Below the pieces are notes generated by a model. The model ran no database searches. It saw only the letters and a list, made by a program, of their open reading frames with translations, and was not told where the DNA came from. Both the position numbers and the translations under genes were made by a program. Shown here one piece after another: positions 12,641 through 26,300 of a stretch of 64,000 nucleotides of DNA. How positions within the stretch are numbered: position 1 is the stretch's first letter; the number at the start of each line of letters is the position of its first letter. Source of the stretch: Datnioides undecimradiatus (lineage: Eukaryota > Chordata > Actinopteri > Lobotiformes > Datnioididae); the NCBI GenBank assembly GCA_008933995.1, contig WARS01002753.1:248001-312000 (forward strand), given 5' to 3'.

Positions 12641-13180
12641 TTCCTTGGTTGGGTCATCAGGAAGATCAGACTCTTCCTGTCTGAGCTTGCAGAGCAACTC
12701 CTGGTACGGGCCCTCATCATATCTTACATTGACTAATGCAGCTCCCCACTCGCTGGTGTCCTCACATGCACATTCAAACCACTGCAGCAGCGTGTCAAAC
12801 AACCCACGAAAGCCCACGTCACCCCTCTGTTCAGATCCCTCCATAATGCTTTACCAAACTGCATCTAAACCAGCTCTTGGCTACGTCAACCCCCGCATTC
12901 AGGTCTGCACTCCACCCTGCTCTCTAGGTTCAGCCGATGAAATGAGCCTACACAAGACAATCTAGCTTCCAAACTTCATACGATCCGCAGAGTCCCACAC
13001 AATACTCAAGAAGAAGCTCAACACCATGCACCACCAGATTACACCAATATCCTGTTAGACTAATGTCTTTGCACTGGTCTGCAGTGTTTTCTCCTTCTCT
13101 AGATCTTTGCTTGTGTTGTACTTATTCCATAATGTACATCACTTTGGATAAAAGCATCTGCTAAATGAAATGGTAAATTA
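12640..13180 (+). mobile_element. L2/CR1-like LINE 3' end relic
   Basis: A broken frame reads VRALIISYIDYCSSPLAG, then PLQQRV and AHVTPLFRSLH. These are the reverse-transcriptase C-terminal signatures of L2/CR1-type LINEs (S..DYCN.LLAGLP, HVTP.L.SLHWLP). It ends with CTTTGGATAAAAGCATCTG, the well-known L2-like 3' tail in fish. Multiple stops show it is inactive. Confidence 0.75.
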
Positions 13181-13522
13181 TTAGACTCTCCACCATGTAT
13201 ATATTATATTATCTATTAAAACATTAAAACTTGGATTGTTCTACTTTATATTTTATTCTTTACCTTGTTTTTTACAACGCTTGCTTCTGTTTCTGCTTTT
13301 TATTCTTTTGCACGATAGCTTAATAAAGGTTGAGCTGATTACTTTGAGTACAGCTGGGTAGTTTAATCTAAGGCTTATCTTTTATATTTTCAGTTACACC
13401 AAGGTTTCAATAAGGTCTTATCTTGAATCCTAATGCATTATTAATTATTTGTTTATTTTGTATTAATAACCTGAATCTGCAAACTGACCAAATGTATCAA
13501 ACAAATGAAATATAAATAATAA

Positions 13523-13616
13523 AGCGGTGGAAAATGGAAATACTCAAGTACAAATACCTAAATATTATACTACAGTCTAGTATTTGAGTAAATGTACTTA
13601 GTTACTTTCCACCGCT
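13523..13616. mobile_element. 94-bp palindromic mini-element (MITE-like)
   Basis: The ends AGCGGTGGAAA (13523-13533) and TTTCCACCGCT (13606-13616) are perfect 11-bp inverted repeats, and complementarity continues imperfectly inward (ACTCAAGTAC against TTTGAGTAAATGTAC). No convincing target-site duplication was seen. It fits a short nonautonomous DNA element or its fused ends. Confidence 0.65.
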
Positions 13617-14988
13617 GGAAACCAACCATGTTTGACAGATTGCATGTTCGCTGTTCTCCCTCGCTCTCTGCACCACCTGCTTTTACTTGCATTCACCTGT
13701 TATGACGATTGATAATAACGAGGACAGCGTTACAAAGACCTTCGTGTCTTAACAGGTAGCTACTGTCAGGGAAAATGCTCGGCGCGCATTTACACTTGTC
13801 TTCCCTTTGAAGAGCCTCAATGGGCCCGTGCCCTTGGCCTTGTTGCACCCTCTTTTGTTCGGCGTAGCCTAATGTTAGCTGAAATGAACACAAGATATCA
13901 GTGGCAAGTAATGGGCACTTGGGCTCTTTTCAGGAAGCCATCTTTGTCAGCTTTCCAATGTTGCAAAAAGATCATTACCAGCAAAGCCTTGAATTAATAA
14001 TGTAACTCTCACTGAAGATCGAACCACCGCGTACTTTAGGATAATGTTCCAATTCCCACAATAAAGTTACTTTGGCATTTTGTTCTTAGTTTCTTTTGAT
14101 GCAAGATAACAACTGTGATGCATGTCTGCAACGAAAGTGAAGTGCCCTATAACTTTGGCCTTCCTCGACTGTTCTTCCCTAAACCGCTCAAGGTTTTCAT
14201 CCCATCCAGCCCTGCTCCACCTCCAAACAGCCTGAGCCAACCTGGTGAGCTCAGAGCTGCACTGATTTTGGATTTGGAGACAAAGAGGATTGGTAAACAC
14301 TGTTCCAGGTTAGTCTGCTGTTGCGTGGCTAACAGTTAGCCCGGGATATTAACATGAATTGGACCAGATGCAGTGGTAAAATGAAAGGTGGGTAAACTCT
14401 ATACGCTAGCTACATCATCCAATGTTATGTAATGATAGACTATGTAAATCCTAGGTTGCATTGAAAAACATGGGTAAACTACATGTGCATTTACCCTTCA
14501 ATGCTAAATTTTGCAGGATCTCAAGTTCGAATGGACCTGTTGCCCTGATCGCAATGGCTTCCCTCTGTGGGTGTGGCTATATCAGGATGATGTCAGATGA
14601 TTTCAGGGCATCTTCTCCTAAATTCCTCCAACCTAACCAAAGCAAATCTGCCAAAAACTCCCAATCGATCAAAAAAATCAATGTATCCACCGAATTGTCT
14701 AGAAAATACAGTCTGTAGCAGATGGGAAACAATGTGGGGTTAAAATCATGTTTTACTCAGTGTCTGACGACTAAAAGCATCACGCCTGTTTTGAAAAGTT
14801 GGTACTTTAGGTGTAAATGATGTTTGTCATGTGGTCACCTGCCGGCCAGTTTAACTTAACATGAAACAATGTGATTGGATCTCTTCGTATGCTTTTAATC
14901 TAAACTCAGTATTTAGGATAGAAGGGGAGGAAAGATGCAGCAAAACAAAAGACTGTTTCAGCCATATGCTCTGTTTCTCAGAAGCTTC

Positions 14989-14990
<2 letters not shown>

Positions 14991-15024
<34 letters not shown>
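14991..15024. repeat. (TG)17 microsatellite
   Basis: Uninterrupted TG dinucleotide run of 34 bases. Confidence 0.97.
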
Positions 15025-15027
<3 letters not shown>

Positions 15028-15112
15028 TTGTTTCAGCTGAGAGCGAGGCAGCTGTAGATTAACACCGGCTTCTGACTTTAGCGATGACGGACGAGAGAAG
15101 GATGGAGAGGTG

Positions 15113-15219
15113 CTGTCTTTCTCTGTCTCTCTCTCTCTGTCTGTCTCTCTCTCTCTGTCTGTCTTTCTCTCTCTGTCTCTCTCTGTCTGTCTCTCTCTCT
15201 CCGTCTGTCTCTCTCTGTC

Positions 15220-15252
<33 letters not shown>

Positions 15253-15271
15253 CTCTCTCTGTCTCTCTCTC
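15113..15271. repeat. (CTCTGT/CT)n compound microsatellite
   Basis: About 160 bases of CTCTCT with regular GTCTGT interruptions. It produces long low-complexity open frames (Ser/Leu/Val and Arg/Glu/Thr repeats) on both strands, which are artefacts. Confidence 0.97.
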
Positions 15272-18200
15272 ACAATTAAAGAAACAAACAACAAATGCTT
15301 CCTTTCACAAAGACGTGAGTTAATTCAGCTCTCCAGCAGCAGAATAGGAGGCTATAAAGCTGCGCTAATTGTGTGAAACACAGGGCTGAGGTTAAGGACA
15401 AGAGCACTGATTCATCGCTTTATTCCACTAAACCGTTCAAACTGAGCACAGCTGAATGATTGGATAATTGGTCTTTGTGCATTTTAAGAAAAATCAGGAA
15501 TCAGCGGATGTTCAAACTGTGATCAAACAGAGCTATTTATGGTCCGTGCTGCTGTAGATGGTCCAAATTTAGTGTTTAATTTGCAGTTTTATATTAATTT
15601 CTTCATTTATTGATGCATATGTTTGTGTAATTATATGCACATATCCAAGAAACCATTGTGACCTGTTTTCTGCTGCATCTTTACAACAAAATACACCCTA
15701 AATATGATAAGGATATAATAATAATAATTCACCTGTTCTGTTCACAGAATTCACAGAGTTTAGTGTCTTTTCTGCATTAATAAAACAAAAACTCAAGTAT
15801 AATTCAATTAAAACTCAAGCATAAATCAGTTTTCTGCTTCTTTATTTTATGCTAAATTATATTTGAGGCACAAATATTGTGTTTTTACTCCAATTTCAAA
15901 GCTTATTATTAAAACAGATTAAATTAAGACGTATTAACACATTACGATGCCTGACTTAATCTACATCATATTGGTGTGAATGCTTAATCTTCACATTAAC
16001 AATCAAACGGCTCCACGCACCATGAAAGGTGCCACTCCTGCTAATGCTTTTACCCCTTTTAGCCTCTTTTAGCTCGTTGTTTTTGTTTTTTACGCCACAT
16101 TTACTGTGCGACTCACGCTCAGCGAGCTTGTTTCCAGCAGCAGCAGCGGGCAGATGTTGATGTTTTCAGCAAAAACTCTCCGTCTTGTCTTAAAAACCGG
16201 AGGCGCAAGGCGACAAGTTCAGGCGTGTCCTTTCTGCGGCGGGGGTCCACTGTGGAGGGAGAAGAAGAAGAAATCAAATTACATTTTCACATTCCTCACA
16301 GGCATCACCACAGCCTGATTAATAATTGAATTAGAGGATCCAAGTGTGGAATTAAATTAACTACAGGCTTGTATTTCAGATTTTGAAGTGTTTATTATTA
16401 TTATATAGTGTTTGTGGGTTAAACTCAGCTGGTGAACATAGAAATACCAGTGGAAAGTAATTTACGTGGAGCGAAGGGAGAGGGGGGGAAACGGGTTATT
16501 CATAACCTCTAAAATAAAAATAAAACAATATTCCAAGTGGCAATGTTTGAGAGAAAAGCACAGAACAAAAGGATTTAATTAAAGTCTGGTGTCCACTGTC
16601 GGCCATTCATCTCGCCAAATCAATATCCCGTCCTCCGTGTGACTGTTAATAGCACAGTTTGATCTTATTTCCACTCCACTCTCTTTCTCCGCCGATATCT
16701 TTTTGTGTTATCCTAAAATAAAAAAGGTGGGTGAATTAAATAAAGTCTCTCAGTTTAGAGACGTATTGAAAATATGGATGCGTGTAAGTGAAGTAGGAGT
16801 GCTCACAGGGCACTTAAAGTTTACGTTGTCTACTCGATGCAGCTACTTTGCCTTGCAGCAAGTCTGGTATGTGCCTGACATTCATTTCATCTTAACACAA
16901 CAACATAAAATGTTCAACATCTCTTCAAGGTGAAAGCAAAGCACGCACTTCTGTGTTTTCAGCCTAACCCTATACCTCTCTCCCACTTGCCCTCCATCCC
17001 TCCGTCCTTCAGTCGATGATCTCTGTAGTTGGGGCAGATCAGAGCAAAGTGAAGCGATCGGGTTTCTCCTCCCCTGACGACTGTTTACAGGAGAGACGGA
17101 GCGGAACAGCCCTTTAACAATGCAGAGTGAATCCTCCTGCCACATTCCCCGCATTTCTACCTCGGCCCTGCTACAGTTCCTGTGGCAGAGAAGAAAGACA
17201 TGAGAGGGACGAGGGAAAGACTGATGGACAGTTGGTTGCAAACAATTCATGGAAAGGGGAGGAAGAAAAAACAGAGGATGACTCGCTGAGAGCGGAAAAA
17301 CGAGGGCCATTAAACATTTTGACGAGCACAGCGGTGAAAGTTCCCTCATTAGCCAAGTTTACGTGCACAAAATACTCAGTTTGCACAGTTTTAAGCTGAT
17401 TAGACGACTAAGAAAAATAAATAATTCACATTTACATGCAGACGTGCAAACTCTGATTAACGTCCCCGCTTTTAATCCACATTGCAATATTTGTATACTC
17501 ATTCAAACACCAGTTGATTGCAAAGTCTACCAAAAGTAGGTGTGTTTGTCCTTTATGTCCATAAACGTGGGCTTTTGCTTTTTAGTGGTCGATGGACAAG
17601 AAGTCACGTGCTGCAAACTGAGATTAAAAACCCTCAACTGAGACTTTACATGTTCAGATAACGCTCCTAAAGCCTGGCTAATATCTGCATTTACCACATG
17701 TTTTAATAGGAAACTGCTACAATCACAATAAGGCTAAATTCAGAGCCTCCAACTCGTCATCCCTGCATCCTTGCATTATGCCATACTTTTGTACTTTTTT
17801 AATCTGTTAATAAACAATATCACCAACAGAAACCAGCGTTAGATGCCACTGATTCACTCTGATTATATGTTTATTACATAGATAAATACTATGTGGGCTG
17901 TAGATGAGTTAATACTAGCTGTACAGGCTTTTTAATGATCTATACACATTTTTAGTCTAATTTTAGTTTCACTGGCGTTTTCTAAGAATATAAAGTTCAT
18001 ATCCTGGGGAAAATGCTCCAAGTGTCAGGAGCTTTAATCCAAAAATATCAGGCCTCAACAGCCAATATATCAATCCAACCAGCAGTCATATGTTTTGATT
18101 GTGTGAATGATGGAGCGCCATTACAGAGGAAAAACTAACCAAACGTCAGCGACGTTCAGTTCGTCTTCCTCACTCTGAGAATATCAGACGACGGCGCAAA

Positions 18201-20889
18201 CACTTTGGACCAAAACTCAACAAACGCAGCGATCGGCCTCGTTAAAAAATCATTAAAACGGTCGAGGTGCTCGTCACGAGGTGCCGCAGTGAGACGACCC
18301 AATGTGTTCCCCGTTAAAGTGGAGGGACGGGGTCGGGTGGAAACACAGCTGTGGTTCTTGTTATCCAGAGTCCGACTGCCAGAGCTGTCAGCTGTGGGGT
18401 AAAACAAACCCTGCTGCCGAACGCACTGCGACTGACTGTTATTGAGGTTTGTTTACCTCCCGCACGCTTGATTTCCATCGGTTTCAACTGGAGGAGAAGT
18501 GGAAACTGTAACAGCGCGGACGGACTCACAAATGCCAAAAAACCCGAGGCGCTGCAGCACGTTAGCTTCACTTCACACAGTCTTGAACCTGTAGTAGCCT
18601 GATTAGAAAGTCCAGATGAAACAGCTTTTTGAAAGTATACCTTCAATATCGTGATGTTTTGATTTAAATGTTGAAAAGTGGGCAAATCCTGACAAACATG
18701 GAGAGTTACCGTGATTCAGAGCTGGGCGATAGTCCCAAAGACACACCAGTGTACCACGCTGTTGCTAGCTAGCAAGCTGGCTAGCTAACTAATGGCTCTT
18801 GGCTCTGCGCTTCTAAAGTTTAAGGGTAGTTTGCTGGACCAATGATGGTTGTGAGGCCAAAAGAGAGTGATAATGTCCAGGCAAAGCACTTTATGGAGAA
18901 GTTTGCCACTCGGCAGCCATCTTTTGGGCTAAAAAGACTGACTTTACTTCACTTTCAACAGTCAGCAGCACAAAAAGGCTGCATGTTTCTGATCAAAAAG
19001 TTAAATTTGATTAAAAACTGTCTTAAATGTTTGGTGATGTGCTCCAAAATAAGGTTTAAAATGCATTTTTCCACACAGGCTTTGCTGTTACCGCCCATTT
19101 CACAGCATCATCTTCTTTTACGGCTCAATCCAGGGCGCCGTGATGTGATGTCGTCAGTTCCTCCCGCCCACCAGAGCACTCGGCTGATATCAGACTGAAC
19201 TGTCAACTCGATGCTCTCTGTTTCAGTCGAGTGGCCTTGATGCTGTGAGAGAATTAAACCACAGAATTGGCTTAAACTATTGCGAGTCGCAACTGTTCAC
19301 TTGCAAAAACGCAACGCAGATATGTTTCCTGGTTCAGCTGTTTTAAAAGCAGACGATTGGTTTTCAGGGGTTAGGGGCGGCATATGTGTCGCAACACCTA
19401 CACGTCTGAATAACATGGTCCTCTTTAGAAGAATCTGATATTGTATTACAAGGGCAATATATTGTAATATTAACAGTTAAAGGTTAAATAGATATATTCA
19501 TGTTTTGACCCCCTCAGCCTGGTGTTTTATCTCTTTTGGGGTCAAAACAATCCTGAACCCCAACCTGTAATTTAAACCATGCTGTTCTATCTTATTTAGA
19601 AATCATTGAAATAGGCTTTAAGTAGAGACGTAGCATCCAAACATCATGCAAGCAACACATAAAACAGAAAAATACTGGCAGACAAGTCAAACAAACAGCA
19701 CTTCCTTTGCTGTGATGCCATTATGTTGGATATGTTGCATGAGTCAGTTTTGGTGCAACAAAGTATTTTACACAAATCAAACTGAGACTTTCTCTGAATT
19801 CCTCGCTGTCCAGCTCTAAGTGTTTTCAGTTCATGCGCGCACAAAGCAGCCGGCCAGTCGTCGCCCCGCTCAGCTGTCTGTGTATTTCTCAGAGGCAGTG
19901 AAAGCTCGGCCTCTGCTGCGCCTGAACCCCTGCCAACATTGCACCGACAAGTCCTATCTGGGACGGTAGATGCACCCCATCAATTGCTCGAATTTTATTT
20001 TTAAGAAGACCGACGCGCTGTCTGCTGCGCCGCCTGACTGCCAGGTTATTTTCTGAGCTGCGTGTGTGTGAAGAGGAACTGCAGGGTCTTCCCACAATAG
20101 TCGGATTAAGTATCACCTCTTTCAAACGTCAACAGAGCCTCACACAATAAAACTGCGCACACACTTGAACAGAGAGCTCTCCGTGTCTTAGCCTGGACCT
20201 CCGGACTACTGGGAGGTAACACTAAACAAACACAGACTTACCTGGGCAGGTAACCTGAGAGGAGACCCACCTTGAACCCCCTTTCCTCCATAGCTGCCCT
20301 CCTCCCCCCTCAAACCACCACCACCACTACAACCACACCATTTCCTGCCTGAGTCCCACAAGCATTAGCGAGCACCGAGAGGCCTCGGGGTGTGAGTACG
20401 CGAGGAACAAGCAGGTAGAGAAAAGGAGGAAGGGATGAAGAGTGATTGGTGAGGTGTGAAGACGAGCAAATCTGGTTGGACAGGTGATCCATGGACACAC
20501 GAAGAAGAAAAGCGGGGTAAAAAAGTTTGAGTTTGAAAGGATTTAGTTTCTTTTTGTCTGAAGGTGTTTTCTTTCTGCTTAGACGAGGGCAGCGGGAGCC
20601 TGAAGGTTAGAGATCAGAGGATCATCGGTCCAAATCCTGCAAAATCCCACAACCTGCAGGGAAGGTTTGGGTTTGGATTCAAAGACCCTTTTAATCTTTA
20701 AGGAAATCACAGCTGTGGTGGCACTTTCAGACTTTTACAAAGGTGCATTGGTTTAGTTTGTTATGCAAAAACGTTTAGATCAGTCGTGATGAAGAGTAAC
20801 TTGAAAAAGTCGACTGGAGGGAAACGAGTTCATGCTTTTAAAAGTTGTTAAATAGTCATTTGATTCACTTCGTCCACCCTGGATTTCAG

Positions 20890-20945
20890 TCCATCCATCC
20901 ATTATTCATCCATTATTCCTTTACCTGCTTATCCCTCAGGTTTAG
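20890..20945 (-). mobile_element. LINE 3' tail fragment (minus strand)
   Basis: TCCATCCATCCATTATTC followed by CCTGCTTATCCCTCAGG is the reverse complement of the fish LINE tail 'GGATAAGCGG...ATGGATGGATGG', the same type seen at 39736-39935. Confidence 0.55.
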
Positions 20946-23180
20946 GGCTTTGTGCTGACATGATGGACAACTGGAAACACTTTTTCTGAATCAATGCGCA
21001 TGACTGATCAGCTGTTTCTGCTCTGAGAGAAGAAGAAGATGCTGTTTCTGCAGCTTCCTCACATTAATACATGGAGCAACCATGAAATGTCACACATCCA
21101 CTGTTGTTTCTTGTTGTTTTACACCATTTTACGGTTGACTGGTGCTCTATTTACATCACCTTATCGCGCCCTCAACTCCTAATAATCTCAGTGGATGCAC
21201 AAAAGCATTTGTTTGCATTTTGCATTGATGTCTTTACTTTTGAGTGAAATGAAAGACCAAGGGATTTATCACCACACATCACCTCTGTGGTGCTTTTCCA
21301 TGCAACCAAATTAGTAAAGCTGCAGGCTCAGTCGTGGGCTCATTGTAGGTCCCAAAATTAGCTGTTATTTAGCCAAATTATTGGAAAAATCTACTGTACA
21401 CTACACAATCCCACAACAGAGACACACAGTTGGCGACTAGCTGGTTAGAACAGTGGAGCATTCAGCAGCTTAAGACCTAAATACTTATTTCAGACGTTGG
21501 TGGAGGCCAAAGCAGAAGAAAAGGTTATAAATACTAGAGGTGGTGACAAATCCAAATGAATGCCTCTGTTGCTTCATATCTGCTGGATACATAAATAGGT
21601 AACTGACTGCTAACATGTTTCTAACATGAACTTTACAACGTGAGACTAGAAGTAGACGTAACCACATTGGTTTGTGGACAACCATCTTGAAGCATCTTGG
21701 TTTTTTTGGAGCTGTCATGGACATGTATGGCTACACCTCTAGGCTCATTTACAGTTGCCATGGTAATCAGGAAGTACCCTTGCCCTAAAGTATACCCACC
21801 TTTAATGCTTTGTTGGGGGGGATGTAGGGTCATAAACTGTGACTTATCACTTATATATACAGTCTGTACAGTTAGTTTCTAAAGCCCCTGGCCTTAATAT
21901 ATGGCCTTAATATCAAATACTGCAGGTTTAAGCATTCAAAATTATCTTAATCTTCAATTAAATATCAATATTATCACAATTTTATTATTTTGAAGTACAT
22001 TTAAAACCCTAACCTCAGTTATAAATGGTGAAGTTTGGCACAGTTTTAACGTTACACGCCTACAGTTTAATGCAAACGTCTAAAGTGAGTTGTGTAGACA
22101 GGCTCAAACGTGAATATTTCTCAGATCCCCGCAAAAGTTGATAAAGATAAGATACAATTTTACATGTAATATGGGATTAGATATGCTCTTACTGAAAATC
22201 TTAAGCAGCTAGCTACTACAGCTGGAGTCATAGAGCGTATTATATTTTCTGATGAAATCAATCAAGAAGTACAAAGTAACGACTGAAACCGAAACCCTGC
22301 AGTCAATGCTTTAATCGCTGAAGACGCTATGACAGCTATGTTGCCGCGTGAGCACTGTACACCGGGCACATTCACTCCCCATCGACCCCAAACCTGAAGC
22401 CTGAAGTCGCACGTCGAGTTTCAGCCTCTGAGTCTCTGCGTGTGGACTGTGGGAGAACAGGTGGACATAGTTTCTGTCAAACAGGGGGAGATTGATGGAG
22501 TGGGTTAGAGCGCCGGCCGGGGGTATTCTCTTACAGTAATGGCAGGGACAGAGACAGCTGGACTCTGTACGTTGGTCTCTTGTGTGTGCATGTGTGCATA
22601 TTTGTGCAGCGCTGTGCATGTGCTCCGTCTATATGGAAATGCATTGTGCTCCTTCTGAGACAACAGATGATATGAAGCGATGCAGGAACACTGAGGCTGC
22701 TGGGTGAACTGAAGCGCACTGTATGAGAGTGTTTTATTGATTTTGAAACACTTATTCTTGTATTTAATTTGTATTTCTGCCAAATTTCATCCCTTTTTTA
22801 CAGCTTAATTGCTTCAAATGTGCCGGTTGTTTTAATGTCTGCAAACGTTTGAGTTTAAAGTGATTGATTTTAAAACTGGATCACTATGGCGACCTCTTGA
22901 GTCCCTGTGCGGTTATGTCATACACCAATCAGCATCACCAATACCCTGCAGCATGACGGCATATAAGTCTGACTTTCATTAAATGCATAACATAACAATT
23001 ACCACAAAACCTGTAAAAGAGTTGTGATGTTTTTAAATGGGAATAACAGATCTTGGTCTTTGTCTTTGTAAATAAGTGCAAAATACATTTCCCTGTTATT
23101 GTCCCCAGAGCCCAAACTGAACATGGAGAAGCAATATTAAGTTTTAATGCACCATGTACCTGGACAAACATCTAGAAAAC
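20946..23180. other. Intergenic, no gene seen
   Basis: No supportable gene. At about 21640-21880 there is sequence ending TATATATACAGTCTGTAC, a phrase common in teleost dispersed repeats; the family was not identified. The remainder is unassigned. Confidence 0.5.
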
Positions 23181-23184
23181 TTGA

Positions 23185-23372
23185 AATCTGCTCTTATTTA
23201 TTCATATCCTGTACTGCACTGCTGATTTTTCACCTTTGTAACTCTATATTCTTATTGTTTTTTGTCAATATCTTCTTTTTTTGTGTTTCTTCATGTCTTT
23301 CTGTGTTAAGTAAAGCACTTTCCCTTGTTGCTGAATGGTGCTTTACAAATAAATTTGACTTGCACTGCCTGC
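23185..23372 (+). mobile_element. LINE-like 3' tail relic
   Basis: Ends with AAAGCACTTTCCCTTGTTG and GGTGCTTTACAAATAAATTT, matching the common fish retrotransposon tail 'AAAGCACTTTG...GTGCTTTATAAATAAAG'. No coding part remains. Confidence 0.55.
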
Positions 23373-23384
23373 AACATCGTTGAA

Positions 23385-26300
23385 CCTCACTTTAAACTGA
23401 TCTACTCTCCCTTTAAAAAGAGATGCTGGCATTTTTAAGAGAAATTTTACTTTCGCTGTATTTTTATCCTTGTTTCTCTTTCATGACGGGCGACATTAAC
23501 AAGAACTAAAGTGGACAAAGAACAAAAAGAGCTCATTCACAAGGGGAATATTTTAATTTTCAGTCAACAGAACTAAGCGGTTCCTCTCTTATTTGTTAAT
23601 TACAAGTGTAGGTTTGACACAACGATGCCAATCTGCTTCGTGTTTATCAGCGTTTATTCATTTCCCTTTTTTATTTAAATCCAGCAGGCTAAGCTGTAAA
23701 GACGTGGACCAGATGTGGGATGTGCAGGGTCGAAAAGCACAGTTTCACTCTATTTTTCACGTCCATGTGCAACAGTTGTAAAAATCCATGGGTACACAGA
23801 GCATAAAATACCTGTACTGTGTGTAGTTGTAGAGCCGTGCCTTCAATCACACATCCCTCAAAACCACAGTGCTGTACAATGGTCCAGTCAAGGGCAAGTC
23901 ACTTAAGCAATGCTTTAATCAAAGGAAAAATGCATTCAATTTAAGGAACAATGTTTAAAACAAATTGTTGCACAGTTTACCATAGTTGGCTCTAATGCGC
24001 CATCAGTCTGCATCCATTTTCTGGGACCTTTTGTCCAATGAGGCTGTAATTGAAAACACACAAAGAGCTGACATTCTGAAGGAGCAGTATATGAGGTTTT
24101 TCTTGTCCATAATACGAAATGACCGTGACATGTTTCTGGGGCTCACTCGGGTTGTTAGTCTGAAGGAAAAAACTCAAATTGATTACGCGTCCGGGTGAAC
24201 GAGAATTCTTGTTCGCTATCATGTCAAGACTTTCACCCCACCCTGCATGGCCCACTTGCACAGGGACTAACCCCCACTACTCATTTATCTTGGCACCATG
24301 CGTTCTTGGCCTCTGCGGTTCTTTGATTTCCACAATCAGTCAAACATGTGCATATCTTGGCATTTTGAGCTGTGCAAGTCATGCATGTCACTACTTGCCT
24401 ACTATGCTGAGTGGGAGATCTGGTCTTCGGCCATGTCTTTCAACCCTAATACAAAGTAGCCTGCCTTTTCTTCTTCTTTGGTTTTACTGGAAGACTAGAA
24501 ACCAACCTTAAAGGTGTTTTCCAGGCGGAATTTCATGGGAATCTGACTAAAGCCTGGCTCAGACTAGAGGAGTTTTGGGCCATTTCCAGGCAGTCTGAGG
24601 TGAAATTGGGTCTGAAATACTGGGCCCAGATTATCTAGTAATCACAAATCTGTCAAACTGCTCTCATTGGCACAACCCAGACAATTTAAGACATGTTTGT
24701 AATTTAGGATTTTAAAATCTCAAAGATTATGCCTCTACCTTCAGAGCTCGACCAATGACAGAGATGTATTATACAGGACTTTGAAGCAAACACCTGTTGT
24801 GCATGTGTGCTAGCAACAGTCTGGCCCTTAAGGCTAATGTTAGCTAGCATGCTTCTGTTGCTAGCCATTAGTTAAAATTTCACCTTCAGTTATTGTTAAA
24901 GCTCAGACATCCGTATTGACTTGAGCAATCAAGATCAAAAGCTATTCACAGTGAGTTGTAGTTTCATGATAAATTAGTGATGTGCTTAACTTTATACATA
25001 TATATATAAAACATTTGCACAGTCTGTATGTGGAGCGCATGTCATCAACTCAATCATAGTTGATTTTATGCTGTTTCAGTTGCACTTGGCAGCCTTTATT
25101 TGAACACAGTATTTTTAAAGTGACTAAAAATAACATAAATTAAGGAAACAAAGCATGTCCACAATAATAAAAAAAAAAAAGAGTTTATAAAATCTTTGTG
25201 AATGTGCAGGACGGAAAAGTAAATACAGTCAGGGGCTTTAAAACCTCTTAAATCCTCTAATAAATTTGGCAGAACGGTATTTATATGTGGTCACCAGCTA
25301 ATCTTGCCAATCTGCAGATTGCGACTGACATACAATGAGTGCAAGTTGAGTTTTTGTTTGACCTTTCCTCGAGAAGGACAGTCTCTGGAAAATGAAAAGA
25401 GTTTTTCAAGGGAATTCTGACCAAAATGGCAACGTAATTACACAAACCATTATAGACCCAACAGTCACAGAAGATAAAAGAATAAAAGAAAGGAAGGGAA
25501 AACATTAGGAACACACCCAGCTGTAATATACTGTGTTCATGAATTAAAAAGAAACATTTTTGATTTTTATGTTTGCACAAAGAAAAAGGATATGAAACCC
25601 TGAGAGAAGCAGCCACAGAAAGAAACCATTTCTCCCTTTTTTAAGGAGAGAGGGACATCTCTATATTAAGGTCTGACAGTGGGATATTGATTGAGCAGCA
25701 AACCTTGGACAACACAGAGACGACACCTCTATCTCGCCATATCTGTGTGAAGTATTGTTGTGGTCCCACTCTGTGGTGGAGCCTGACCTTCAACTTGCAG
25801 GAACAGATCAAAACCAATACACTTAGTCACTTAGTGAAACAATAACATGTGTTATTATAGCTGAAAGAGGGAGCTTTGTGGAAAAATGAACCATTATTTC
25901 TTGGAATTTCTGTCTGTAGGGTAAATGGAGGTAAAATGATTTATCTAAAGATAAATCTGTTATTGTATCAGAGAAGTTTGTTTATTTAAAAATAAAAAAC
26001 TAGCAACTTGCATATAAATGCATCTCTGGTTGAAATAGGATGTTCTTTCATTTAAAATCAGCTTGTCCAGCCAAGTTGGATGTGAAACAAAACATATCTT
26101 GTGTTTTAATTTACAACCGTTCCGATAATTAGCTAAAATTTTATGTTAAATGTTAGCTAACATTAGCGTGCTTGCTTACACAGATGAATTGCTAAATATG
26201 AAAAGAAGAGTCTTGAAGTGTTTTGAGTGGTCTAATTCATCCAGATCTGAGTGGATCTGGCTTGTAACCTGGCTAGTTTGCCATTTACAGACCACTTTAT

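Larger units (their letters stand above)
13620..20885. other. Intergenic, no gene; candidate conserved noncoding stretches
   Basis: No supportable gene. Simple repeats are listed separately. Stretches at about 16010-16330, 16555-16700 and 19840-20130 look unique, repeat-free and rich in homeobox-like TTAATTA/ATCAATT words. They could be enhancers, but conservation cannot be tested here. Confidence 0.5.

Noticed and set aside
14851..15376. Open frames across 14.9-15.4 kb coding Ser-Leu-Val or Arg-Glu-Thr repeats
   Set aside because: They are translations of the CT/GT microsatellite and flanking TG tract, not genes.
23986..24198. 70-codon open frame starting MALMRHQSASIFWD
   Set aside because: Looks protein-like but matches nothing I know; no flanking exons or promoter were seen.
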